A stretch of DNA of 64,000 bases, from positions 1 to 64,000 of the forward strand of contig JADIYW010000013.1 of NCBI GenBank assembly GCA_016705125.1, written 5' to 3'. This document shows positions 43,306 through 49,974 of this stretch, one piece after another. Made by a program: the position numbers and the translations under genes. The number at the start of each line of letters is the position of its first letter. Within the stretch, counting starts at the first letter, position 1. The notes under the pieces are model-generated. The model ran no database searches, was not told the DNA's origin, and saw nothing but the letters and a program-made list of their open reading frames with translations. The DNA is from Bacteroidota bacterium (GTDB taxonomy: Bacteria; Bacteroidota; Bacteroidia; Chitinophagales; JADIYW01).

Positions 43306-43862
43306 TGGATTATAGTAAATTATTTCTGGTAAGATTGTATAATGAGTACCGAAGTTTTTTTTGGGTTTGCATTGTATTTATCATTTTTCAATTTATGTTT
43401 TCAGTAAAGAGAGTTCAAAATTTTCCTTTTTTTACATTTGATATGTACTCACGTCCTGTTGAAGTACCAAGTAAAATAAAGCAAACAACTATAAAATTAG
43501 ATGATTTAAAATTTGATTTTTCTCAATTAAATCCTTGGACTGAATATACTTTAATTAATACTTTTGACCTTTTTAGATTTTATAAATTAACCAATCAAGA
43601 TGTTTGGGCACATACAATTATTGACAGAAAAAATAAGTACTTTTTCTTAAAAGGCTTGGACGACCATCAATTGATAAATGCAAAAGAGGATTACGATAAA
43701 TATCCTAAATGGGTGTTCGATTTTCTAGAAAATTCATTAAATACAGAAACTAAAAAGAATTCATTGGAGTTTTTAATTTCAACATACGAAGTAAAAAATA
43801 GAGTTTTGGTTTTGAAAGAAGAAAAATCTGAGTTTAAAATAAATAATAATGAGGCAAATTGA
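43305..43862 (+). CDS. Unknown protein with one N-terminal membrane helix
   Basis: Protein of 185 residues that I do not recognise. One hydrophobic segment (about 18-34) is followed by a soluble domain of about 145 residues facing the periplasm. It contains FFTFDMYSRPVEVP near the start of that domain and a charged C-terminus. Its first base overlaps the last base of the DUF456 gene and its end overlaps the next gene by 14 bases, so the three are expressed together and the protein probably works with the membrane protein encoded next. Confidence 0.65.
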   Translation: MDYSKLFLVRLYNEYRSFFWVCIVFIIFQFMFSVKRVQNFPFFTFDMYSRPVEVPSKIKQTTIKLDDLKFDFSQLNPWTEYTLINTFDLFRFYKLTNQDVWAHTIIDRKNKYFFLKGLDDHQLINAKEDYDKYPKWVFDFLENSLNTETKKNSLEFLISTYEVKNRVLVLKEEKSEFKINNNEAN

Positions 43863-44682
43863 TCCGAGTACCCTTGATAGAAGAATAAGATATTATGGCT
43901 TTTTAGTATTTGGTTTTATCCTTATCGCTTTATTTTATCGTTTTATGGGCAATAATTTATTATTTCAATTGGGAAATCCCCCTTTGAAAAACCCAGGTAT
44001 CGATAATACTTATTGGCTTTTACACTTATTGTCAATTCCTCAGATTCTAATGGAATTTAATCTACTTAAATATATAGTCGATTTTTTATTGTTGTTTTTT
44101 ACATTTATCTCTTTAGTTGCTTATATAAAAAGACCCTCTGCTATTTCTTTATTTATTGTGCTTTTTATCTATCTAATAACCGTTCAAAGTTATACTGCCA
44201 ATCAAAATAAAACATCAGTTGCGCTTTTGCTAATGGTTATTCCATTTATGGTAAAGCAGGAGCATTTCTTTTATATATGGGAGGCGCTTAGGTATTATTT
44301 GTTATTTATGATTGGTAGTTCTGGAATTTATAAGCTTATTAATGGTGCTTTATTTTCTGCTGGTCATTTTTCAGATGTCTTATTTTTGCAACACACCGAT
44401 TTAATGGTGATGAATCCAGAACACTTTTCATTGGTACTTTCAAAACCATTTATCGAAAATGGATTTTTGGGAACGCTTGCCTTTTTTATCGTTTTTTTAG
44501 TTCAAACCTCATTTATTGTAGGCTTTTTTACCAAAAAATTTGATAAATTATTATTCGTTTCTTTATATGCATTTTTCATTCTTACCTATCTTTTTATGAG
44601 GATTCAAAATTTCGAATTTTTAATTTTAGGTTTTACTTTACTTAAAAGTAGGGATGTTAATTTCACGCATACTTGGGAATAG
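43849..44682 (+). CDS. Polytopic membrane protein, unknown (HTTM/DoxX-like appearance)
   Basis: Membrane protein of 277 residues with about seven hydrophobic segments. The stretch EALRYYLLFMIGSSGIYKLINGALFS followed by a lumenal loop with MNPEHFSLVLSKPFIENGF resembles, in layout, the HTTM (vitamin K-dependent carboxylase-like) and DoxX/MauE families, but I cannot assign it. It overlaps the single-helix protein gene before it by 14 bases, suggesting a two-subunit membrane complex. A catalytic residue set cannot be named from sequence alone. Confidence 0.65.
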   Translation: MRQIDPSTLDRRIRYYGFLVFGFILIALFYRFMGNNLLFQLGNPPLKNPGIDNTYWLLHLLSIPQILMEFNLLKYIVDFLLLFFTFISLVAYIKRPSAISLFIVLFIYLITVQSYTANQNKTSVALLLMVIPFMVKQEHFFYIWEALRYYLLFMIGSSGIYKLINGALFSAGHFSDVLFLQHTDLMVMNPEHFSLVLSKPFIENGFLGTLAFFIVFLVQTSFIVGFFTKKFDKLLFVSLYAFFILTYLFMRIQNFEFLILGFTLLKSRDVNFTHTWE

Positions 44683-44752
44683 AAATTAGATATTTTCCTA
44701 ATCTTTTGTTAAGTATTTAATGGAAGCGAATTATATTAATATATTCGTTTAT

Positions 44753-44760
44753 TAAATTTG
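44753..44760 (+). promoter_or_regulatory. -7 element before the ceramidase-like gene
   Basis: TAAATTTG, full match to TAnnTTTG, 6 nt before the ATG at 44767. Confidence 0.45.
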
Positions 44761-44766
44761 TTTGTT

Positions 44767-45687
44767 ATGAATAAACCGTTACCTGGTCAAGCTTTTTTGG
44801 ATAATTTTTTCTTCCATAATCATCGGATTAAAAATATTTTGTCTATTCCATTTTTATGGACTGGAATTGTTGCCATCATTTTTTTGATTTCTCATTCTAT
44901 TTTTGGAGATTATCCGCTTTGGGTTTCATGGAAACAAGCCTCTGGAAATGCAACACATTTTTGTGAATTGAATAGATTTGGTCAAGGAGTGGTACAGCCA
45001 TCAAATACTTGGTCAAATTTGGGTTTTCTATTTGTTTCATTAGTAATATTGAGTATTGCTAAAAAAGACCATGACCATAAAGACAGGATGTCATCTGCTA
45101 ATTATTTAGCTAATTATCCAGGATTTTCATTTTTATTGGGTTTTTCTGCGCTATATATGTTTATAGGAAGTTTCTTTTATCATGCCTCTCTTACTTATGT
45201 TTTTCAAAAAATGGATCAAGTAGGGATGTATTTTGTAATGACCGCTTTCTTGGCTTTTGTAACTTATCGAATTTTTCCAAATTTTAGGTATAAAGGAAAA
45301 AAAATAAGCACGCACAAACCTTTAATTGTTATTGCTTTGTTGATCGACGCATTATTTAATTTCTTCTTATGGAAAATAAACATTAATATACTATTTCCAA
45401 CGGTTGTTTTAACTTTCTTTGCCTTTAATTTAATCGGCATTAATGTAGTTAAACACTCAAGACCTATTGGAAAATATTTGCACTTATCCATCGTTTCGCT
45501 CCTAACTGGAGCTTTCATTTGGATAATGGATATGTTTGATATAATTTGTATTCCAACTTCTCCTTTTCAGGGTCATGCATTATGGCATTTGTTGTGTGCA
45601 ACTGCCTTATTAGCCAATTATTTTTATTTCAGAAGTGAAAATTATCAAGGCTTTGATCCTAGTAAGATGGATAATGAAGCAATTTAA
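44767..45687 (+). CDS. CREST-superfamily hydrolase, alkaline ceramidase-like
   Basis: Seven-helix membrane protein of 306 residues that fits the CREST superfamily (alkaline ceramidases, PAQR receptors, Per1). The motif set is complete: Glu67 in FCELN, Ser135 and His139 in GSFFYHASLTY, Asp150 in QKMDQ, and His270/His274 in GHALWHLL. In ceramidases these residues bind the zinc that hydrolyses the amide bond of ceramide. QPSNTWSNLGFLF (77-89) also matches the family's second helix. Substrate could be ceramide, another N-acyl lipid or unknown. The ATG at 44767 is preferred over a TTG 9 bases upstream. It stands alone and borders the accessory island. Confidence 0.82.
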   Translation: MNKPLPGQAFLDNFFFHNHRIKNILSIPFLWTGIVAIIFLISHSIFGDYPLWVSWKQASGNATHFCELNRFGQGVVQPSNTWSNLGFLFVSLVILSIAKKDHDHKDRMSSANYLANYPGFSFLLGFSALYMFIGSFFYHASLTYVFQKMDQVGMYFVMTAFLAFVTYRIFPNFRYKGKKISTHKPLIVIALLIDALFNFFLWKININILFPTVVLTFFAFNLIGINVVKHSRPIGKYLHLSIVSLLTGAFIWIMDMFDIICIPTSPFQGHALWHLLCATALLANYFYFRSENYQGFDPSKMDNEAI

Positions 45688-45693
45688 TTTAGT

Positions 45694-45723
45694 TTGTAAA
45701 TATTGAAATAAAACGTTTTAATT
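45694..45723. repeat. Left 30-bp direct repeat of the 2.3-kb island
   Basis: An exact 30-bp copy of 48013-48042. It covers most of the terminator-like palindrome around AAAACGTTTT, but the last six bases of the palindrome (CAATAT) are replaced by GGCACT. Confidence 0.9.
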
Positions 45724-45863
45724 GGCACTATAATTTGTTTTGTTTTTTGACAAGCCATCAGCTCCATTTATCTTTTCAAGAAATGTGCCTTATTACAACA
45801 TGCCAAATGTCCTTATTTTATTCATTTGTACGAGTTTTTAGACACTTTTTTATGAGTTGGTCA

Positions 45864-45887
45864 TGCACGTTGCGGTGCACGTTGCAC
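45864..45887. repeat. 12-bp tandem repeat
   Basis: Two units, TGCACGTTGCGG and TGCACGTTGCAC, differing at two positions. It is GC-rich within AT-rich surroundings, just beyond the stop of the broken minus-strand gene. Confidence 0.6.
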
Positions 45888-45896
45888 TAGGGTAAT

Positions 45897-46267
45897 TTAT
45901 TTTGTCCTTATATCAAATAAATATGTAACATCAGAATTAAATCCAATTTTATTAGTTGATTTGCTATTTATTGTGATAATTAAATTCTTATAGGTTTCTT
46001 TGTTACTAAGATGTGGGTAAAATAATTCTGCAATATTTTCGGAGATAACTTTCAAGCTATCACTATGACAATTTATATTAGTTATTGTAATTTCAAAATC
46101 ATATTTTTTTCTAAATCTCAAATAATCCTTGGACCCGCAATTATTTCACAATTATAAAGTCTTTGTATCTTTTCAATTGATTTTCTTTCATTTGTGTTAA
46201 TTTGCTTAATTTCTTTTATTTTTAAAGACTGAAATAAGATAGCAAGAATTAATAAATATTTACTCAT
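45897..46267 (-). pseudogene. Small exported protein gene, frameshifted
   Basis: Two overlapping frames make one small protein. The first (ATG at 46267) has a hydrophobic start MSKYLLILAILFQSL and reads to YNCEIIAGP, stopping at 46118. The second continues KDYLRFRKKYDFEITITN to the end at 45897. Adding one A at CCAAGG (about 46128-46133) joins them into about 123 residues. I recognise no family. The start lies 4 bases after the stop of the DUF3592-like gene, so the two are one operon. The break may be a sequencing error or decay of a cassette gene. Confidence 0.6.
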
Positions 46268-46271
46268 TATT

Positions 46272-46697
46272 TTAAAATTTGACATTATTGGATCTCTTAT
46301 AATCCAAAAAAATTAAAATTATCTGCAGAAAAAAAACTAACAAAGGTTTGAAAATTTCTGTTATTTTATCAAACATTCCAATTCTATAATATAATTTTGA
46401 CACTCTTATTGGGATTTTATCATTTATATTCTTATTCACCTCATCAAATTGACCCGAAATTGAAGTTACGTTTATATAATTTTTCTTCCCATTATAATGA
46501 TATTCCATTTTATATTCTATAAATGCTCCTGATGCATCCTCACCATAATATTTGTTGCATATTTTACCATCAATAACATCGTGAGGAAGAATATATAAAA
46601 AAAAAATTAATTTAAATAACAATATAGATTTCGGTAATGTAAATATTATAAAAAACATAGTAAACCAAGTCAGCTTAATTTTTCTTAAAAAAATCAT
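46272..46697 (-). CDS. DUF3592-like membrane protein
   Basis: Protein of 141 residues with an N-terminal hydrophobic segment (about 12-36), a soluble middle and a C-terminal membrane helix (about 114-131). The middle, with GAFIEYKMEYHYNGKKNYINV and a later KIPIRVSKLYY, has the look of DUF3592 domains, which carry a short beta-sandwich between two membrane spans. The assignment is moderate. It starts the minus-strand pair of the island; base composition is more AT-rich than in neighbouring core genes. Confidence 0.6.
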   Translation of the reverse strand: MIFLRKIKLTWFTMFFIIFTLPKSILLFKLIFFLYILPHDVIDGKICNKYYGEDASGAFIEYKMEYHYNGKKNYINVTSISGQFDEVNKNINDKIPIRVSKLYYRIGMFDKITEIFKPLLVFFLQIILIFLDYKRSNNVKF

Positions 46698-46947
46698 AAA
46701 TGTTTCCTTTATATTTAGTACTATTAGGCTCTAAATCTCCCCAAATCTGGCCATTATAATTACTAACATGTAACTAATATTGAATCTATTTGTATTATTT
46801 CTATCATTACTTAATCTACACTATAAAATTATTTTGCACTACTATACATCCAACTACAGCAAAACTTATAAAATATAATTTTTTATTATCCGTAAATTTA
46901 TATTTTTAGCTCCTTTTTTATACAAATATAAACAAAATTGGTTTATT

Positions 46948-47000
46948 ATACCGCACAAGTACCCCACGCTTTTTGGCTTTGCTGCGTACTCTTGCGTTAG
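46948..47000. repeat. attC-like imperfect hairpin 1
   Basis: Arms CGCA (46952-46955) and AGTAC (46958-46962) pair with GTACT (46986-46990) and TGCG (46993-46996), leaving a symmetric 2-nt by 2-nt internal bulge. The end reads GCGTTAG, like the conserved right core of integron attC sites, and the left end reads TATACC. Spacing and bulge match the attC plan, though the left core is weak. Confidence 0.45.
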
Positions 47001-47137
47001 TTTGGCGTTTTGTCAGAGGTTTCCAAAGTGGGATAAAAAAAACCATCATGACACTCTAAAAGATTGAAGTTTGCAAATTAAAAGCCTAATTTATCCTTAA
47101 TAATCTTTAAAATTATGCTCATTTAAAAAATTAGTAT

Positions 47138-47145
47138 TAAATTTG
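47138..47145 (+). promoter_or_regulatory. -7 promoter element of the toxin-antitoxin pair
   Basis: TAAATTTG, full match to TAnnTTTG, about 70 bases before the antitoxin ATG, leaving a long leader in which an operator could lie. Confidence 0.45.
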
Positions 47146-47216
47146 TATGCATTGTTGACCTAAATTTTTGGTAAGCTTATCTCCTTTTAAACTAAATATT
47201 CAAACTGCAAAATAGT

Positions 47217-47432
47217 ATGAGACACGTAACCGTATATACAACTGATAAGGAATATAACCACTTTGTGGAACTGGCTAAAAACCTACATTACGTTAAAAAA
47301 ATTGAAACGGATGATGAGCCTACAAAAGATGAGATTGTAAGTAATTTAAAAAGAGGTCTTGAGGAAATGCAATTAATCAAGAAAGGCAAATTAAAAACCA
47401 CTTCTTTAAATGATTTTTTGAATGAGTTATAA
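47217..47432 (+). CDS. Antitoxin-like protein of a type II toxin-antitoxin pair
   Basis: Small protein of 71 residues with a beta-strand start MRHVTVYTTDKEYNHFVELAKNL followed by a helical, charged C-terminus ending TSLNDFLNEL. The layout (short DNA-contacting strand, then a toxin-wrapping helix) and the position just before a RelE/ParE-type gene with an 11-bp overlap mark it as the antitoxin. The antitoxin family itself is not recognised. It would neutralise the toxin and repress the promoter upstream. Confidence 0.72.
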   Translation: MRHVTVYTTDKEYNHFVELAKNLHYVKKIETDDEPTKDEIVSNLKRGLEEMQLIKKGKLKTTSLNDFLNEL

Positions 47433-47748
47433 AATTGAACTTACTGACAACTTTAAAAAGGAGGCTAAAAAACTCATTAAAAAATATGCTTCGCTTCGTG
47501 CAGAAATTGCAGAGCTTGGCAAAGAACTTGCCAAAAAACCAACTATTGGATTGCATTTAGGCAATGATATTTATAAAATACGTCTCGCCATTGTTTCTAA
47601 AAATAAAGGAAAGTCTGGCGGTGCAAGAGTAATATCTTTTGTGAAAATTATTGATGAAACGGTTTATCTACTTTCCATTTACAATAAAGGCGAAGTTGAC
47701 AGCCTCACAGACAAGGAAATTAAGGAACTTATTAAAGGTTATTTATAA
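47422..47748 (+). CDS. RelE/ParE-superfamily toxin
   Basis: Protein of 108 residues with the RelE/ParE plan: YKIELTDNFKKEAKKLIKKY as helices 1-2, a KIRLAI strand, GGARVISFVKIID and a final YLLSIYNKGE strand before a C-terminal helix. The conserved basic residues of the sheet (Lys and Arg in KIRL, Arg in GGARV) fit an mRNA-cleaving or gyrase-type toxin; which cannot be told. Its start overlaps the antitoxin by 11 bases. It is the last gene of the island, followed by an attC-like hairpin. Confidence 0.8.
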   Translation: MSYKIELTDNFKKEAKKLIKKYASLRAEIAELGKELAKKPTIGLHLGNDIYKIRLAIVSKNKGKSGGARVISFVKIIDETVYLLSIYNKGEVDSLTDKEIKELIKGYL

Positions 47749-47949
47749 AGTTGCTTGAAAACCAAAGGAAAACCACCCGAATCGTAACATTTTTTTGACC
47801 CTCCCGTAATCGGGACCGCACGAGCCAAGTGATTTTATATCCCGATTTGTCGGAAAAAGTAAATAATTAGATTTTTATGGATTTAGGAAGTAGGAGTGAA
47901 TGGTAATTTTTGCACAATTAAATAAAAAGTCCAAGAAGCTGAACGCATA

Positions 47950-48018
47950 TAACCAACGCCTCATTCTTGAACTAGTTTTTATTTTTAATAACATACTATG
48001 ACTAGTTGGGGGTTGTAA
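47950..48018. repeat. attC-like imperfect hairpin 2
   Basis: Arms CAACGCC (47954-47960) and AACTAGT (47970-47976) pair with ACTAGTT (48001-48007) and GGGGTTG (48009-48015), with a one-sided 9-nt bulge and one mismatch. The left end TAACCAACGCCTCA resembles the opening of the Vibrio cholerae repeat as I remember it (TAACAAACGCCTCA). The right repeat of the island begins at the G^TT position (48012/48013) where attC cleavage would fall. Confidence 0.4.
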
Positions 48019-48042
48019 ATATTGAAATAAAACGTTTTAATT
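48013..48042. repeat. Right 30-bp direct repeat of the island
   Basis: Exact copy of 45694-45723. Here the sequence continues into CAATAT, completing the palindrome at 48019-48048. Confidence 0.9.
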
Positions 48043-48048
48043 CAATAT
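48019..48048. terminator. Palindromic bidirectional terminator
   Basis: Thirty-nucleotide palindrome with 15-nt arms and one mismatched pair, centred on AAAAC/GTTTT. It lies 15 bases beyond the ABC-F stop and, before the island, would also have lain just behind the ceramidase-like gene. The pairing is AT-rich without a separate T-tract, so terminator strength is uncertain. Confidence 0.5.
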
Positions 48049-48063
48049 CCCAATACTTATTAT

Positions 48064-49914
48064 TTATTCCGACAATTCAAGCCAACGCAATTCCAGGGTA
48101 TCTAATTCATTAATTAGATTAGCTAATTTCTGACTATTTTCTTTTATTTCGGCTGCATCAAGATTTGGATTTAAAAATAATTGATTAATTGCTTCCTTTT
48201 CTTTTTCTAATTTCGGAATTCTTTTTCCTATTTCATCTAACTCCTTTTGCTCCTTAAAGCTGAGTTTCTTTTTTTCTTCATTTAACTCTATTACTTTTTT
48301 TTCAGGAACGGTATTTTGCTTTTCGTCTTTCTTTTTGTTTATTTCTTGCTCTTTTAAATAGGCTCTATATTCTCGATAAGTGCCATTAAAGTCTTTAATT
48401 TTACCCATTCCTTCTAATACAAAAAGATGGTCGGCCATTTTATCTAACAAATACCTGTCGTGGGTTACAATGATTAAACAACCTCTGTAATCATCCAAAA
48501 AATCTTCTAGGGCATTTAAAGTTAATATGTCTAGGTCATTGGTTGGCTCATCCAAAATAAGGAAATTGGGATTTGCCATCAAAATAGTAAGCAAATACAA
48601 ACGTTTTTGCTCGCCCCCGCTTAATGTTGAAACATACGAATACTGCTGCTCTCCAGTAAATAAAAAGCGCTCTAACATTTGCGATGCGGTTATAAATCCT
48701 TTATCTGTTGGAATTACTTCTGCAATGTCTTTCACTACTTCAATGGCTCGCATATCGCCTTTAAGGTTCATTCCCTCCTGCTTGTAATAGCCGAAGGAAA
48801 TGGTTTCGCCAGTTACGATGTTTCCAGAATCACATTTTTGTAATCCGGTAATCATATCCAAGAAAGTAGATTTGCCCGTTCCATTAACACCTACAATCCC
48901 TACTCTTTCGCCTCTCATGAATTTATACGAAAAATTATCTACAATTACCTTATCTCCAAATGCCTTTTTTACGTTGTGTAGCTCTAATATTTTGCCACCC
49001 ATCCGCTGCATTCTTATTTGTAAATCTACTCTTTCATCTTTCACCTTTTCGGTTGCTCTTTCTTTTACATCTTCAAATGCATCAATTCTAGATTTAGATT
49101 TCGTCGTTCGTGCTTTTGGCTGTTTTCTTATCCAAGCCAATTCTTTACGCAATAAATTTTGTGCTTTTTCTACCGAACTTTTGTCTGATTCTTGTCTATT
49201 GGCTTTATTTTCCAAAAAATTTGAATAATTGCCTTTGTGTTTGTATATTTTCTTGTCTTCTAATTCTAATATTTCGTTACAAATATTCTCTAAAAAGTAC
49301 CTATCGTGGGTAATCAATAATAGAGTAAGTGTTCGTTTCGATAAATATTCTTCCAACCATTCAATCATATCTAAATCGAGGTGGTTGGTTGGCTCATCTA
49401 GAATTAAAAAGTCTGGTTCATCAATTAAAAGCATAGCTAATGCTAATCTTTTGGTTTCGCCACCCGACAAAACTGCTGTTTTTTTATGAAAATCGGCTAA
49501 ATTGAATTGCGTTAAAATTGCTTTTACTCTTGCTTCGTAATCCCACGCTTGTTTTGCCTCCATTTTTTCCATGGCATCTTCCAATGATCCAATGCCTTCA
49601 AGTGCCTGCTCGTAAGCAATTACGGTTTGAATTAATGGGTTGCTAGATGATAATATTACTTCATAAATAGATTTATTCGGGTCGAATTCGGGATTTTGTG
49701 TCAAAAAACCAACGGAATAGTTTTTATTAAATTCAATCGTTCCCGATTCGGCTGGTTCTAATCCTTGCATTATTTTTAGTAAGCTAGATTTTCCAGCTCC
49801 ATTTTTGGCTATTAGTGCTACTTTTTGTCCTTGCTCAATGAAAAAGGTAAGGTCTTCAAACAATAATCTGCTTCCGTAATATTTAGTACAATTCTTAACC
49901 GTCAATAAATTCAT
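48064..49914 (-). CDS. ABC-F-family ATPase
   Basis: Soluble protein of 616 residues with two ATP-binding cassettes and no membrane part, as in ribosome-associated ABC-F proteins. Walker A motifs are AKNGAGKSS (about 37-45) and GVNGTGKST (about 344-352). The signatures are LSGGETKRLA and LSGGEQKRL, and the Walker B motifs are FLILDEPTNHLDL and FLILDEPTNDLDI. The linker between domains and the C-terminal coiled coil (about 530-616) resemble Uup. Such proteins rescue or tune ribosomes, and a few give antibiotic resistance. Its end faces the accessory island. Confidence 0.93.
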   Translation of the reverse strand: MNLLTVKNCTKYYGSRLLFEDLTFFIEQGQKVALIAKNGAGKSSLLKIMQGLEPAESGTIEFNKNYSVGFLTQNPEFDPNKSIYEVILSSSNPLIQTVIAYEQALEGIGSLEDAMEKMEAKQAWDYEARVKAILTQFNLADFHKKTAVLSGGETKRLALAMLLIDEPDFLILDEPTNHLDLDMIEWLEEYLSKRTLTLLLITHDRYFLENICNEILELEDKKIYKHKGNYSNFLENKANRQESDKSSVEKAQNLLRKELAWIRKQPKARTTKSKSRIDAFEDVKERATEKVKDERVDLQIRMQRMGGKILELHNVKKAFGDKVIVDNFSYKFMRGERVGIVGVNGTGKSTFLDMITGLQKCDSGNIVTGETISFGYYKQEGMNLKGDMRAIEVVKDIAEVIPTDKGFITASQMLERFLFTGEQQYSYVSTLSGGEQKRLYLLTILMANPNFLILDEPTNDLDILTLNALEDFLDDYRGCLIIVTHDRYLLDKMADHLFVLEGMGKIKDFNGTYREYRAYLKEQEINKKKDEKQNTVPEKKVIELNEEKKKLSFKEQKELDEIGKRIPKLEKEKEAINQLFLNPNLDAAEIKENSQKLANLINELDTLELRWLELSE

Positions 49915-49936
49915 AAAGAAATTTTTTTTAATGGTG

Positions 49937-49944
49937 CAAAAGTA
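49937..49944 (-). promoter_or_regulatory. -7 promoter element of the ABC-F gene
   Basis: TACTTTTG on the minus strand, full match to TAnnTTTG, 22 bases before the ATG. Confidence 0.55.
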
Positions 49945-49974
49945 TTTAATTTACACTTACAAGTACATTAAATT

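Larger units (their letters stand above)
46698..47216. other. 520-bp gap inside the island
   Basis: No gene is seen. The gap holds very AT-rich DNA, an attC-like hairpin at 46948-47000, a GC-richer patch to about 47036, and the promoter of the toxin-antitoxin pair (47138-47145). Confidence 0.5.
45694..48012. mobile_element. Putative 2.3-kb accessory island / cassette insertion
   Basis: The segment between the two 30-bp repeats (one repeat included) is 2,319 bp. It lies between two convergent chromosomal genes and carries a DUF3592-like gene, a frameshifted exported-protein gene, a toxin-antitoxin pair and two attC-like hairpins. Removing it would restore a normal short intergenic region with an intact palindromic terminator. 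No recombinase or transposase is encoded in it, so mobility would have to be supplied in trans. The interpretation as an integrated element is inference; the repeats and gene content are seen directly. Confidence 0.6.
47749..48063. other. 315-bp gap at the right end of the island
   Basis: No gene is seen. The gap holds a small hairpin TCCCG-TAAT-CGGGA (about 47803-47816), the attC-like hairpin 2, the right 30-bp repeat and the 30-nt palindrome that ends the convergent ABC-F gene. Confidence 0.5.

Noticed and set aside
45864..45887. Third attC-like site or CRISPR remnant
   Set aside because: The 12-bp units are direct, not inverted, repeats and there are only two, with no spacer.
46698..47216. 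Hidden recombinase or transposase in the island gap
   Set aside because: No open frame of useful length on either strand; the DNA is very AT-rich with stops in all frames.
47803..47816. TCCCG-TAAT-CGGGA hairpin as terminator of the toxin gene
   Set aside because: Only a 5-bp stem and no T-tract after it; too weak to call.
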